From: Marinobacter sp050379415
GTDB taxonomy: Bacteria > Pseudomonadota > Gammaproteobacteria > Pseudomonadales > Oleiphilaceae
Direction: 5' to 3'
Length of the DNA stretch: 64,000 bases
Assembly (NCBI RefSeq): GCF_050379415.1
Contig: NZ_JBNRLS010000003.1
Location: 1 to 64,000, forward strand
Shown: one piece after another, positions 8,494 through 15,480 of the stretch
Layout of the letters: each line of letters starts with the position of its first letter
Numbering within the stretch: position 1 is the first letter of the stretch
Program-made: the position numbers and the translations under genes
Notes under the pieces: generated by a model
Databases searched by the model: none
Told to the model about the DNA's origin: nothing
Seen by the model: only the letters and a program-made list of their open reading frames with translations

Positions 8494-9803
8494 CAGTCAC
8501 GTGCTCCCATGATGATGCCGAGCGCGGCGAAGGTGGCGGCGAACAGGATGATGGAGCCGATCATGGAGAGATCCGCTCCGAACTTGGACAGACCGGCGTT
8601 GAAGGTCTGGCCGAACAGGGTGATGTTGTTGTCCTGGAGGCCCCCGGCCCCGGTGAAGGAGCCGAAAGAGGCGGCCATTTCTGACCGAATGTTGCCGATG
8701 AGGGTTTCGTATTCGCCCTGGACGGCGTTGAGTTCGTTCAGGCCGTCCTGAACTTCCATCGCGATAGGCGAACCGCTCCAGGTGATGGCGTTGCCGTCCT
8801 CGCCGACGATTTCGGTTTTGCCGGTACCAGAGTCACCGCCTCCCCCACCGGGAAGGTTGCTGATGGCGTCCTTGAGATCTCCGAAGCCCTTCTTGATGGA
8901 TTGACCGATGTTGGAACGCTCGTTGTTGCCGTCTTTGAGCAGGCCCTTGATGTCTTCCAGCTGGCCGGCCATGCCGGTGTCATCGGCAACACCATCGCCG
9001 TCGCTGTCCCCGTTCGACGAATCGTTACGGGTGGGATCTTCTTTGTCTTCGTTGAGGTTTCCGCAGGCGAAGCCGTCGTCGTAGATTTCCAGCACGCTCT
9101 CGAAGCCACCAGGGCAGACCGGCGGGTTGGATTCGTCGGAAACACAGACGCCACTCCAGGAGCCGTCGTCCATTTCCCGGAAAGCGTAGGATTCGCCGGT
9201 GCCACAGGAGGTCTCGCCGGAGCAGACATAACGGTGATCGTCGCCCCACCCGGCGGTGCCCTGGTAATCCGGGGAGGATGGTGAACAGGCCGGATCGGGC
9301 TGGGTCAGGCAGTACGTACCGAGGGAGCCACCCGAGGGACAGGTGGTGACGCACTGGGAATTATCAGGGTTGTAGAACTCGCCGATTTCCTCGCACTCTT
9401 CCGGGGCTTTGGGAGAGAGACAGGCGCCGGTATCGGGGTCTTCGTAGTTGGGTGGGTCACATGGCGCCGGTGGGTTCTCGACGCCTTCGAAATCGTAGTA
9501 GTACGCAGAAGGGTTGTCCTTGCCGATGACGTAGACAGTCAGTTTCTTATAAGGCAGCGGCCCATACCGGACACCGTCGATGTAAAGCGTGCGGGTATCG
9601 TTGAGGACAATGGCGTAGTTGTCATCGACCAGGTCCGGGCAACCGCCCGTTTTGCATTTGATGGCGTCTCCGATCTGCTGTTCGGTGTCGAACCATTGAT
9701 CGGATGTGAAGTAATAGTTGGCACTGGCCGGGGCATAAAAAGGCGCTGCAAAACCTGGCAGCGATACCGCGCTGAGAAGCAAAAGTCTTAGTACAAATCT
9801 CAT
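8493..9803 (-). CDS. Adsorption/attachment minor coat protein (pIII-like)
   Basis: 436 residues from the ATG at 9803 (a GTG at 9815 is in frame, but GTGGGGGC then serves better as ribosome site). A signal peptide (RFVLRLLLLSAVSLPGFA) leads to a Cys-rich N-terminal half with many CxxC-like pairs (about residues 110-260), an Asp-rich linker (GDSDGDGVADD), a Gly run (GGGGGDSGTG) and a C-terminal membrane anchor (MIGSIILFAATFAALGIIMGARD). This is the architecture of pIII: receptor-binding domains, glycine linker, anchor. In filamentous phages pIII binds the pilus tip; the host here has pilT/pilU, so type IV pili are a reasonable but unproved receptor. Confidence 0.85.
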   Translation of the reverse strand: MRFVLRLLLLSAVSLPGFAAPFYAPASANYYFTSDQWFDTEQQIGDAIKCKTGGCPDLVDDNYAIVLNDTRTLYIDGVRYGPLPYKKLTVYVIGKDNPSAYYYDFEGVENPPAPCDPPNYEDPDTGACLSPKAPEECEEIGEFYNPDNSQCVTTCPSGGSLGTYCLTQPDPACSPSSPDYQGTAGWGDDHRYVCSGETSCGTGESYAFREMDDGSWSGVCVSDESNPPVCPGGFESVLEIYDDGFACGNLNEDKEDPTRNDSSNGDSDGDGVADDTGMAGQLEDIKGLLKDGNNERSNIGQSIKKGFGDLKDAISNLPGGGGGDSGTGKTEIVGEDGNAITWSGSPIAMEVQDGLNELNAVQGEYETLIGNIRSEMAASFGSFTGAGGLQDNNITLFGQTFNAGLSKFGADLSMIGSIILFAATFAALGIIMGARD

Positions 9804-9815
9804 GGAAGCCCCCAC

Positions 9816-9841
9816 TAAAAAGGCCGGTCGAAACCGGCCTT
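9816..9841 (-). terminator. Terminator between major coat and pIII-like genes
   Basis: Stem AAGGCCGGT / ACCGGCCTT (9820-9841) with a four-base loop; on the minus strand it is followed by TTTTTAG. A terminator directly after the major coat gene is typical of filamentous phages and allows high coat expression. Confidence 0.8.
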
Positions 9842-9863
9842 AGACAGTGCGATAACCGGAGAC

Positions 9864-9888
9864 AAAACAGCCTGTCCAGAGACAGGCT
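9864..9888 (-). terminator. Second hairpin after the major coat gene
   Basis: Perfect stem AGCCTGTC (9869-9876) and GACAGGCT (9881-9888) with loop CAGA; on the minus strand it is followed by GTTTTGTC. It lies upstream of the stronger terminator at 9816-9841, making a tandem attenuator or an mRNA 3'-end stabiliser. Confidence 0.5.
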
Positions 9889-9907
9889 ATTAAGATGCTG
9901 GTCAGCA

Positions 9908-10177
9908 TTACCGGTTAATCAGTCGCAGCACGATGCCGACACCGAAGACCACGGCAGCGACACCAATAACGGCGGCCACAGCGGCCGTGGTGTTGGTGGT
10001 GGCGTCGGTCTGTGCCGCGGTGATGGTGGCGGTGTGATCCACGGCGAAGGCGCTCAGGGATGTACCAGCCGCCGCAACCACAGCACCGGCCTTAGCCAGT
10101 CCCTTGCCGAAGCGAGCGCGGGCCATGCCCCAGGTTTTGCCGTTGTCCTGCTTTTCCATTTCGATAACTTCGTTCAT
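9908..10177 (-). CDS. Major coat protein (pVIII-like)
   Basis: 89 residues. A long basic leader (about 45 residues, ending SLSAFA) is followed by a mature part of about 44 residues: an acidic/Thr-rich amphipathic stretch (VDHTATITAAQTDATTN), one hydrophobic helix (AAVAAVIGVAAVVFGVGIVL) and a basic tail RLINR. This is the standard pVIII layout: surface helix, membrane helix, DNA-facing positive end. The leader is longer than usual. GAGGT ahead of the ATG is a good ribosome site, and two hairpins follow the stop. Cleavage after SAFA is inferred from signal-peptidase rules. Confidence 0.88.
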   Translation of the reverse strand: MNEVIEMEKQDNGKTWGMARARFGKGLAKAGAVVAAAGTSLSAFAVDHTATITAAQTDATTNTTAAVAAVIGVAAVVFGVGIVLRLINR

Positions 10178-10187
10178 AGCGTGTACC

Positions 10188-10409
10188 TCAGACTTTTCTC
10201 ATGATTTGAACGACTCGTCCGGCACCGACTCCGGTGACGAAGAGAGTCAGGGCGATCCCTGACACCAGACCGATGATCTCGACGTCCGGTGCCAGGTATT
10301 CCTGAAACAGGACGTCGACGTCCTGATAAGGAATGCTTTGCAGGGTCCCGGTGCATTCGATGCCCTGGGTCCCTTGTATCCATTCACCTTCGCAGGTGAT
10401 GACGTTCAT
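10188..10409 (-). CDS. Small phage membrane protein (pVII/pIX-like)
   Basis: 73 residues with one membrane helix near the C-terminus (IIGLVSGIALTLFVTGVGAG) and a basic end (RVVQIMRKV). It sits between the ssDNA-binding protein and the major coat gene, the place of the small minor coat genes. The N-terminal half has two Cys (ITCEGEW, IECTG). No specific family is recognised; assignment is by position and topology. Confidence 0.7.
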   Translation of the reverse strand: MNVITCEGEWIQGTQGIECTGTLQSIPYQDVDVLFQEYLAPDVEIIGLVSGIALTLFVTGVGAGRVVQIMRKV

Positions 10410-10427
10410 AACAGGCTGCCCTGGACC

Positions 10428-10727
10428 TTAAGCAGCGGGTTTCTTCACGGTGTCCTGGGGCTTGAGCTCCAGGGCCTTGAAGGTGATCTTGCCGCCCTGC
10501 CCGGCTTTCATTTGCGCCTTGACGGTGAACATGGCCGGGAGGCGGTCGGCATGATTACGAAGCTGGTCGATGTGCTTGTAGTCGCAGGCGATTTTCATGA
10601 CTTCGTTGCCGACGCGGTTGTCGTCGTCAGCTTCAGCCGGGGAGTAAGCCCACAGGGAGCCGCCTTTGTTGCCGTCGATGTCGTAGCGGGTGGCGCCGAT
10701 GATCATCAGGTTCAGGTAGTTTTCCAT
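10428..10727 (-). CDS. Phage ssDNA-binding protein (gV-like)
   Basis: 99 residues beginning MENYLNLMIIGATRYDIDG. Size, position as first gene of the structural block, and the alternating beta-strand pattern (FTVKAQMKAGQGGKITFKALEL) suit an OB-fold gene V-type protein, similar to those of Pf-like phages. It would coat displaced single-stranded phage DNA and switch replication to packaging; it may also bind the repeats at the rep start. The assignment is from resemblance and gene order; no catalytic motif exists to confirm it. Confidence 0.75.
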   Translation of the reverse strand: MENYLNLMIIGATRYDIDGNKGGSLWAYSPAEADDDNRVGNEVMKIACDYKHIDQLRNHADRLPAMFTVKAQMKAGQGGKITFKALELKPQDTVKKPAA

Positions 10728-11056
10728 GTCGTTGGTCCTCTGGTTCTGGTTTCGGTGTTGCTGGGTTGCGTTGATGTCCCGGAAGCTCCGGGCGGTTTAA
10801 ACCTGGGTTGTGCGACCCCTTACGGGGCGGGCTCTACTCGCGTTGCTCCTGGTCACTAAGGTGACCACCCTTACGGGTAACGATCCCTGTCGCCTGCCGC
10901 GCTCCGCTTGCCTCCTGTGCTCATGGCTCGGAATCAAGGGGCGGGCGTCCTCCCCCGACATCCTCACCACTCCGGATGCGCACTGTGGACCAGTCAGCGA
11001 CCGCCACAAGGCCAGGGGGCCTGCGGCCCTGGCGCGGGGCGCCAGCCTTGCAGCGC
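10728..11056 (-). other. Non-coding phage region with clustered hairpins
   Basis: No credible gene is seen in these 329 bases. Three short stems lie close together: CCCC-TTAC-GGGG (about 10817-10828), GGTCAC-TAAG-GTGACC (10851-10866) and ACCC-TTAC-GGGT (about 10866-10877). A further GCCAGGG/CCCTGGC stem follows near 11009-11031. It precedes the ssDNA-binding protein gene, so it may hold its leader and promoter or a second-strand origin. An open frame on the plus strand here has no recognisable protein features. Confidence 0.4.
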
Positions 11057-11323
11057 TCACTGCCCGGCCCCCTGGTCGTGCGCGAGTGGTGACGATGACG
11101 GGGGCGGACTCGAAGACTTTTCAGGGGCATCCCCCTGGAAGCCAAAGTTCGGGCAGCCAGCCTCTAACCAGGCGCGCAGGACCGAACCGCAGAGGGTCCA
11201 CAGGTCGGTGCCACGCTGGATGGCTTCTTGCTGCAATTGCAGGTAACAGGAACTCGGGGCCACCACGTAGAAGCGGCGTTCCTTGTCCTCCACCTGGTCC
11301 TGTCTTGGGGGGATGTAACTCAT
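11057..11323 (-). CDS. Hypothetical inovirus protein
   Basis: 88 residues. The start YIPPRQDQVEDKERRFYVVAPSSCYLQLQQEA looks like a small globular domain, possibly ribbon-helix-helix-like, and the end is a Ser/Pro-rich low-complexity tail. The ATG overlaps the stop of the upstream gene (11320-11323), so it belongs to the early phage operon. Function unknown. Confidence 0.6.
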   Translation of the reverse strand: MSYIPPRQDQVEDKERRFYVVAPSSCYLQLQQEAIQRGTDLWTLCGSVLRAWLEAGCPNFGFQGDAPEKSSSPPPSSSPLAHDQGAGQ

Positions 11324-11649
11324 GGTTGTGTCTCCGTGACGTTGGGAAGATCCAGGTGGCCGCAGTCCCAGGCATCCCTCAGTTGAATGAGGCGATCAAA
11401 GGCCGGGCTGTGGTAGTTCCTGGCTTCCAGTTCGTGGATGAGTGCGTCGGTGAACCCGGCCTTGCAGCGGGCTAGGTAGTCGCACGGATGGTCGGTGCGG
11501 ACGTCGCGCAGCTGGCCAAGGCGCTGGGCCAGGGTGTCAAAAAGGCCTTCCAGGGCATCAGGGGTGAGCGCAGAGGACGGATGTGGGCCCTGGAAGGCGA
11601 AACTGGCCGCATTAATGGCGCGGTTTACGTCGTGGCGGTGGAATCTCAT
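11320..11649 (-). CDS. Hypothetical inovirus protein
   Basis: 109 residues, soluble, with no recognised domain; it contains two Cys (DYLARCKAGF, RDAWDCGHLD). It overlaps both neighbours by four bases (11320-11323 and 11646-11649), so it is part of a coupled early operon running from the HTH gene. Function unknown. Confidence 0.6.
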   Translation of the reverse strand: MRFHRHDVNRAINAASFAFQGPHPSSALTPDALEGLFDTLAQRLGQLRDVRTDHPCDYLARCKAGFTDALIHELEARNYHSPAFDRLIQLRDAWDCGHLDLPNVTETQP

Positions 11650-11924
11650 CCCGAAGCCCTCAGTGCAGTGCAGGCTTGCCCGACGGCCCAGGCGTTGAAG
11701 TCCCGGGTTTGTTCCTGGAGGAGGAATTCAGCCCACAGGATGGTCAGGCGGAGGCCGTACCAGTACAGGTCGGAATCGACGCCCATGTAGGCGGACACCA
11801 TCTGGTGGATCTGGCTGATGCGCTGTGCGGCTTCTTCGTATTCGCCTTCCTGAAAGGCTTCACAGGCTTCCTGGAAGCGCAGGCGCATGATGGTTTGTTT
11901 CTGGTTGCGCAGGTCCGGGCTCAT
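11646..11924 (-). CDS. Hypothetical inovirus protein
   Basis: 92 residues, predicted mainly helical (RLRFQEACEAFQEGEYEEAAQRISQIHQMVSAY), similar in style to a single TPR-like or helical-bundle protein. It overlaps the HTH gene (11921-11924) and the next gene (11646-11649) by four bases. Function unknown. Confidence 0.6.
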   Translation of the reverse strand: MSPDLRNQKQTIMRLRFQEACEAFQEGEYEEAAQRISQIHQMVSAYMGVDSDLYWYGLRLTILWAEFLLQEQTRDFNAWAVGQACTALRASG

Positions 11925-12154
11925 TGCCAGTCCTCCTTATCCAGTGCGTCCTGAGACAGAGCGGCAATGTTCACCAGGCGGGGTTTTCCGATCTTGAGAG
12001 ACGGCAAATGGCCCTTCTCGATCATGCCCCGTACCTGCCCTTCCGTGAGCCCGGTCAGTTGAGCAAAGCGCTCCTGGGTCATGACCGGGGTAGCTATCAG
12101 AATGATTTGTTTCTGCTCGTCCACTGTTTTGCACTCTGCTACACTTATTCCCAT
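11921..12154 (-). CDS. HTH DNA-binding protein, excisionase/activator-like
   Basis: 77 residues from the ATG at 12154 (an upstream start at 12199 is possible but would run through the operator region). The core MTQERFAQLTGLTEGQVRGMIEKGHLPSLKIGKPRLVNIAALS is a winged-HTH of the MerR/AlpA/excisionase type. It is the first gene of the minus-strand phage operon and diverges from the CI-like repressor. In Pf4 of Pseudomonas the gene in this place (xisF4) directs excision and activates replication; I infer a similar lysis/lysogeny switch. The ATG lies within a CCCATTCG element that may be a repressor site. Confidence 0.7.
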   Translation of the reverse strand: MGISVAECKTVDEQKQIILIATPVMTQERFAQLTGLTEGQVRGMIEKGHLPSLKIGKPRLVNIAALSQDALDKEDWQ

Positions 12155-12268
12155 TCGTGTGCTAACACGAGGACAGCATTGGCACACATTTGAAACCACA
12201 ATCTAAATATGACCACATTCGGGAGCATTGTCAACCCCGTTTGTGTTTTTTAAAACTTCGAATGGGTG
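12150..12268. promoter_or_regulatory. Divergent lysogeny-switch promoters and candidate operators
   Basis: Back-to-back promoters seem to share one -35 region. Minus: TTGACA (12234-12229) with CATATT (12211-12206), spacer 17. Plus: TTGTCA (12228-12233) with TAAAAC (12251-12256), spacer 17. A CATTCG core recurs at 12152-12157 (CCCATTCG), 12216-12221 (CACATTCGGG) and, inverted, at 12259-12264 (CGAATGGG). An inverted repeat CGTGT-GCTA-ACACG lies at 12156-12169. The copies fall at the HTH start, inside the minus spacer and at the plus transcription start, as repressor operators would. Confidence 0.5.
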
Positions 12269-12274
12269 CAATCG

Positions 12275-12976
12275 ATGCCAGACCATAACGACGAAGACAA
12301 AATTGAAGGCATTGGAGGCCGAATAGCCCACATTCGGGGCTCTATGAGCCAGGCGGCATTTGCCGAAAAGCTCGGCGTACATAAGAACTCTCTAGGCAAC
12401 TACGAGCGCGAGAACAGAACTCCAGATGCCGGATTTCTCGCGAAGCTGATTGCAAATGGCTATGACAGCAACTGGATACTGACAGGAGTTGGTGAGCCGA
12501 AGCTTCAACGTGAAAAGAAAAGCAGTAACGAAACCGATGAAAGTGGACTGAGGTTTGAGGAAGAGTTTGCTCTAATACCCGGCTACAACGTCCAGGTGGC
12601 TGCAGGTCATGGATCAATCGCGGGTGATGAAGCACCAACTAGGGAATTGGCTTTCAGGAGGAAATGGCTTCGCTTCAGAGGCTTGCATGAACAAGACCTA
12701 GCCCTGGTGTTCGCAAAAGGAGATTCAATGGAGCCAACCATCTCAGACAATGAAACCGTGATGGTAGATACTAGCGAAAAAAAGCTTCGGGATGGGCATA
12801 TTTACGTCATTCGCAACGGCGACCACCTTTTGGTTAAGCGCATCCAAACACTATGGAATGACGGTGTTCAGTTGTTGAGTGACAACAAAGAATATCCGCC
12901 CCAAGAAATTGCCAGCTCTGATTTAGAGAATCTCGAGGTAATAGGTAAGGTCGTTTGGGTGGGAAAGGATCTATAA
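12275..12976 (+). CDS. CI/LexA-like phage repressor (HTH + S24 peptidase)
   Basis: 233 residues from the ATG at 12275 (GTG at 12266 is an alternative; neither has a clear ribosome site). An N-terminal HTH_3 domain (GGRIAHIRGSMSQAAFAEKLGVHKNSLGNYERENRTP) is joined to a C-terminal S24 peptidase domain with catalytic Ser in KGDSMEPTI and Lys in HLLVKRI. A possible self-cleavage Ala-Gly is in VQVAAGHGS. Known role: repression of phage genes, relieved by RecA-stimulated autocleavage after DNA damage. It is divergent from the excisionase-like gene and marks the right end of the inovirus. Its base composition is lower in G+C than the phage structural genes. Confidence 0.9.
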   Translation: MPDHNDEDKIEGIGGRIAHIRGSMSQAAFAEKLGVHKNSLGNYERENRTPDAGFLAKLIANGYDSNWILTGVGEPKLQREKKSSNETDESGLRFEEEFALIPGYNVQVAAGHGSIAGDEAPTRELAFRRKWLRFRGLHEQDLALVFAKGDSMEPTISDNETVMVDTSEKKLRDGHIYVIRNGDHLLVKRIQTLWNDGVQLLSDNKEYPPQEIASSDLENLEVIGKVVWVGKDL

Positions 12977-13006
12977 ACAACATTAGATAATAGACCCTCA
13001 ACATTT

Positions 13007-13993
13007 TCATCTAAAGAGATCAGATGAGTCTTCAACCTTCCCGTCGAAGGATAAGGACCTAAGCTTGCTTGATGTAGGTGGCAACTCAGATTTATCGCGT
13101 AAATAAAGTAAATTTTTCAGCTTATCTGGCGAGACATTCAAAAGCTCTAACTTAGCAAAATCCTCAGAGTCTGCTAACAATAGATTCGCAGCTGTTTTTG
13201 GTTCTGAACGTCGAATATCTCGAATAGATTGCCCCAATACAACCAAATAACGCCCATAGCGCAAAGCTGATCTTGACGCGTGAAGACTTCCACCCCTCAA
13301 ATCAGACTGCACTAGCACAACCCCCTTGGCCAATGCCGCCTGAATACGGTCTCTCTCAACGAAATTGGATCTAGCAACGAATGAATTGTATCCGTATTCG
13401 CTAATCAACAACCCACCGTTATCAACGATTTTTCGGGCTAGCTCCTTGTTGGATGCGGGATATATCTTTTCCAAACCATGAGCCAATACAGCAATCGTGG
13501 ACCCTCCGCGAACCAGACATGACTGATGTGCCAGAGTGTCAACGCCTTTAGCTAAACCACTGGTAATTACCCAGCCATCAGAAACGAACCAAGACGTAAC
13601 CCTTTCAGCAATGCGGGCTCCATGATCCGTAGGCTCACGAGTGCCAATAATCGTCACCGACTCCCTCTTAAGTAGACTAAGATTGCCTGAGCAGTAAAGT
13701 AAAGGGGGTGGATCACTTACACTCCTGAGTGATTCCGGGTATGCCTCGTCATTCATTGAAATTATATGATGACCATAAGATTTGGCCACAGATAACTGCA
13801 CATCTGCATAATGTTCAGCTTCCCGAATTTCTTGTTCGGTATATTTATTATTTTTGACGACATCGTCATGGAAATATTTTTCAACCGAAACTGATTCACG
13901 GAGACAAAAGCTAAGCACATCAATCAAATACTTTCTTCCGACACCTTTAAGTCGACTATATTTAATCAAACTTCTCGTGCAATCGCTTATCAT
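13007..13993 (-). CDS. DprA/SMF-like (SLOG-fold) protein, island-borne
   Basis: 328 residues. The Rossmann-type SMF core is clear: VTIIGTREPTDHGARIAERV (from about 113), GLAKGVDTLAHQSCLVRGGSTIAVLAHGLEKIYPASN (146-182), GGLLISEY, FVERDRIQAAL and GGSLHASRSALRYGRYLVVLG. Genuine DprA loads RecA on incoming ssDNA during transformation. This one has an atypical N-terminal region, RDRI for the usual RNRI, and lacks the usual C-terminal winged helix, so it is probably not the housekeeping copy. It overlaps the HAD-PRTase gene by four bases as last gene of a five-gene operon. SLOG-fold proteins are also proposed nucleotide-signal sensors in conflict systems; that role is inference. Confidence 0.85.
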   Translation of the reverse strand: MISDCTRSLIKYSRLKGVGRKYLIDVLSFCLRESVSVEKYFHDDVVKNNKYTEQEIREAEHYADVQLSVAKSYGHHIISMNDEAYPESLRSVSDPPPLLYCSGNLSLLKRESVTIIGTREPTDHGARIAERVTSWFVSDGWVITSGLAKGVDTLAHQSCLVRGGSTIAVLAHGLEKIYPASNKELARKIVDNGGLLISEYGYNSFVARSNFVERDRIQAALAKGVVLVQSDLRGGSLHASRSALRYGRYLVVLGQSIRDIRRSEPKTAANLLLADSEDFAKLELLNVSPDKLKNLLYLRDKSELPPTSSKLRSLSFDGKVEDSSDLFR

Positions 13994-15456
13994 ACGTCGC
14001 TCACACTCTCAGTATAACCACATGCTTCGGGAGTTCCATAAGAGGTACAGGTTAAGAACTGTTTTCCCTCCCTGTAATTGTAGCTCTTCTTCATATCTTT
14101 TCCGCAACGAGGACACTCCTTTATCTTAATATACTCCGAATACTTGCATTGATCCTTTTCATAGAAACCAGTGCAACTATAAAAATGAATTCCTGTTTTA
14201 CCATTTTTACTAACTCTCATAACACGAGAGCATTTTGGACAGGTCTTCTGATGCTCCTGGATGCTCACGGTTTTGGCCAAACATGCTCCCAGAGCTGCGG
14301 AAACGCCTACTCTCTGCAGCAGATCAAAGGCCGCCGTGAAGGTGGCGCCGGTAGTAATGATATCATCCAATACCAACACAGTCTTTCCAGAGAGTCGTTC
14401 TTCATGTTTTTTCTTGATACGGAAATTTCTGCTCAATTCCTCTGAGCGCTTTTCCTTGCCGCCAAGAGTCTTAAGGCTCCGCGCGCCACGCTCAAACTCA
14501 AAAATATCAGGTATGAACTCTGATCTCGATTTTGATTTCCTCTGTATTCTTTTTAGGAAATTCTCTAGCCGAGGGTTCTTCTCTTTTTTAGCTGGTATAA
14601 CAGTAACAACATCAAAATATGATTCATCAGAACCAAAAGCATATTGTGGAAGACTCTCAACCACTTTAACAATTAAGTCAACGTAATACTCAGGCAATAT
14701 ATAAGTTTGAGACTCTTCCTTTTTGAAGATATCTTTAGACAAAGAATGATCTTCATGAATACGGGCGGTGAGAGAGCTACCTTGGCTAAAATATCTACCA
14801 AAAGATATCAGCTTTATTTCTTCCCTTTTTAATGGTACAACCTGGCCCGCTTCATTAAGAGGAAGGAAATTCATTTGAGATTTTGGGAAATCGAACTTCC
14901 TATTCAGGGCGACCCGATCCGCAATCAACGCCAACTCCTCTACATCATGTAGGTTAGCGAGCAACGTTTCAGAATTAAGTATAGCGGCAGGAACTTGATC
15001 AATTGGTCTTCTAGTCGCCCAAGACGGAGCAATAGGTCTTACACCGGCAGCGTATGAAGCCACAATATCAGTGTCTTGATCCCCAACATAAATTACTGTT
15101 TTTGGATCAGGACGACCCAGTTTTTCGAGAGCCAACTCAATACCGCGAGGTGATGGTTTAGCACCTGAAGGGCCCACATCATCATAACAAATCAAAATAT
15201 CAAATACGTTTAAGTCATGATGATTAAGAAGAATATCTACATACCAGCGCGGAGAATTTGTAACAACAGCCAGTGGTACCCCTATTTTTTTTAGCTCCGA
15301 AACAATATTAGCAACCGGTTTAAAGACACTACTTTCATCGAGCTTCTCCCGCATCCCTTGGGAATCTCGATTCTCTCGGTATCCCTGAAGGCTTTTGGTG
15401 TAAATAAGTGTATCATCCAAATCAAAAATAACGGCGCTCACTGGCTTAGTATCCAT
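13990..15456 (-). CDS. HAD phosphatase - ComF-like phosphoribosyltransferase - double zinc ribbon fusion
   Basis: 488 residues. An N-terminal HAD hydrolase (1-150) has FDLDDT with Asp12/Asp14, VVTNSP, Lys in GAKPSP and GDQDTD. The middle (190-400) is a ComF-type phosphoribosyltransferase with the PRPP loop VLVLDDIITTGAT at 360-372. The end carries two C4 zinc ribbons, Cys406/409/428/437 and Cys448/451/470/479, of the topoisomerase type. ComFC is a competence protein with zinc ribbon and PRTase, and its genetic partner theme is DprA, which is the next gene here (4-bp overlap). The HAD fusion suggests processing of a phosphorylated nucleotide or sugar. Substrate unknown; domain calls are from visible motifs. 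Confidence 0.85.
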   Translation of the reverse strand: MDTKPVSAVIFDLDDTLIYTKSLQGYRENRDSQGMREKLDESSVFKPVANIVSELKKIGVPLAVVTNSPRWYVDILLNHHDLNVFDILICYDDVGPSGAKPSPRGIELALEKLGRPDPKTVIYVGDQDTDIVASYAAGVRPIAPSWATRRPIDQVPAAILNSETLLANLHDVEELALIADRVALNRKFDFPKSQMNFLPLNEAGQVVPLKREEIKLISFGRYFSQGSSLTARIHEDHSLSKDIFKKEESQTYILPEYYVDLIVKVVESLPQYAFGSDESYFDVVTVIPAKKEKNPRLENFLKRIQRKSKSRSEFIPDIFEFERGARSLKTLGGKEKRSEELSRNFRIKKKHEERLSGKTVLVLDDIITTGATFTAAFDLLQRVGVSAALGACLAKTVSIQEHQKTCPKCSRVMRVSKNGKTGIHFYSCTGFYEKDQCKYSEYIKIKECPRCGKDMKKSYNYREGKQFLTCTSYGTPEACGYTESVSDV

Positions 15457-15480
15457 TCTTCAACCTCTGTAAATCTGAGC

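Larger units (their letters stand above)
4541..12976 (-). mobile_element. Filamentous phage (inovirus) prophage with integrase and repressor
   Basis: The minus-strand order is HTH, three small genes, ssDNA-binding protein, small coat protein, major coat protein, terminator, adsorption protein, DUF2523 (pVI-like), Zot (pI-like), Rep and integrase, with a divergent repressor at the right end. This matches the general layout of Pf-type inoviruses of Pseudomonas: repressor and excisionase at one end, integrase at the other. Every expected structural and replication gene is present without frameshift, so the phage may be active. Exact att sites were not found: 4410-4540 shows no tRNA-like core and no convincing repeat beyond the repressor. 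Confidence 0.88.

Noticed and set aside
10810..11475. 221-codon plus-strand frame in the phage non-coding region
   Set aside because: Composition is Arg/Pro/Ala-rich as in chance G+C frames, it runs opposite to the phage operon and covers two small minus-strand phage genes.
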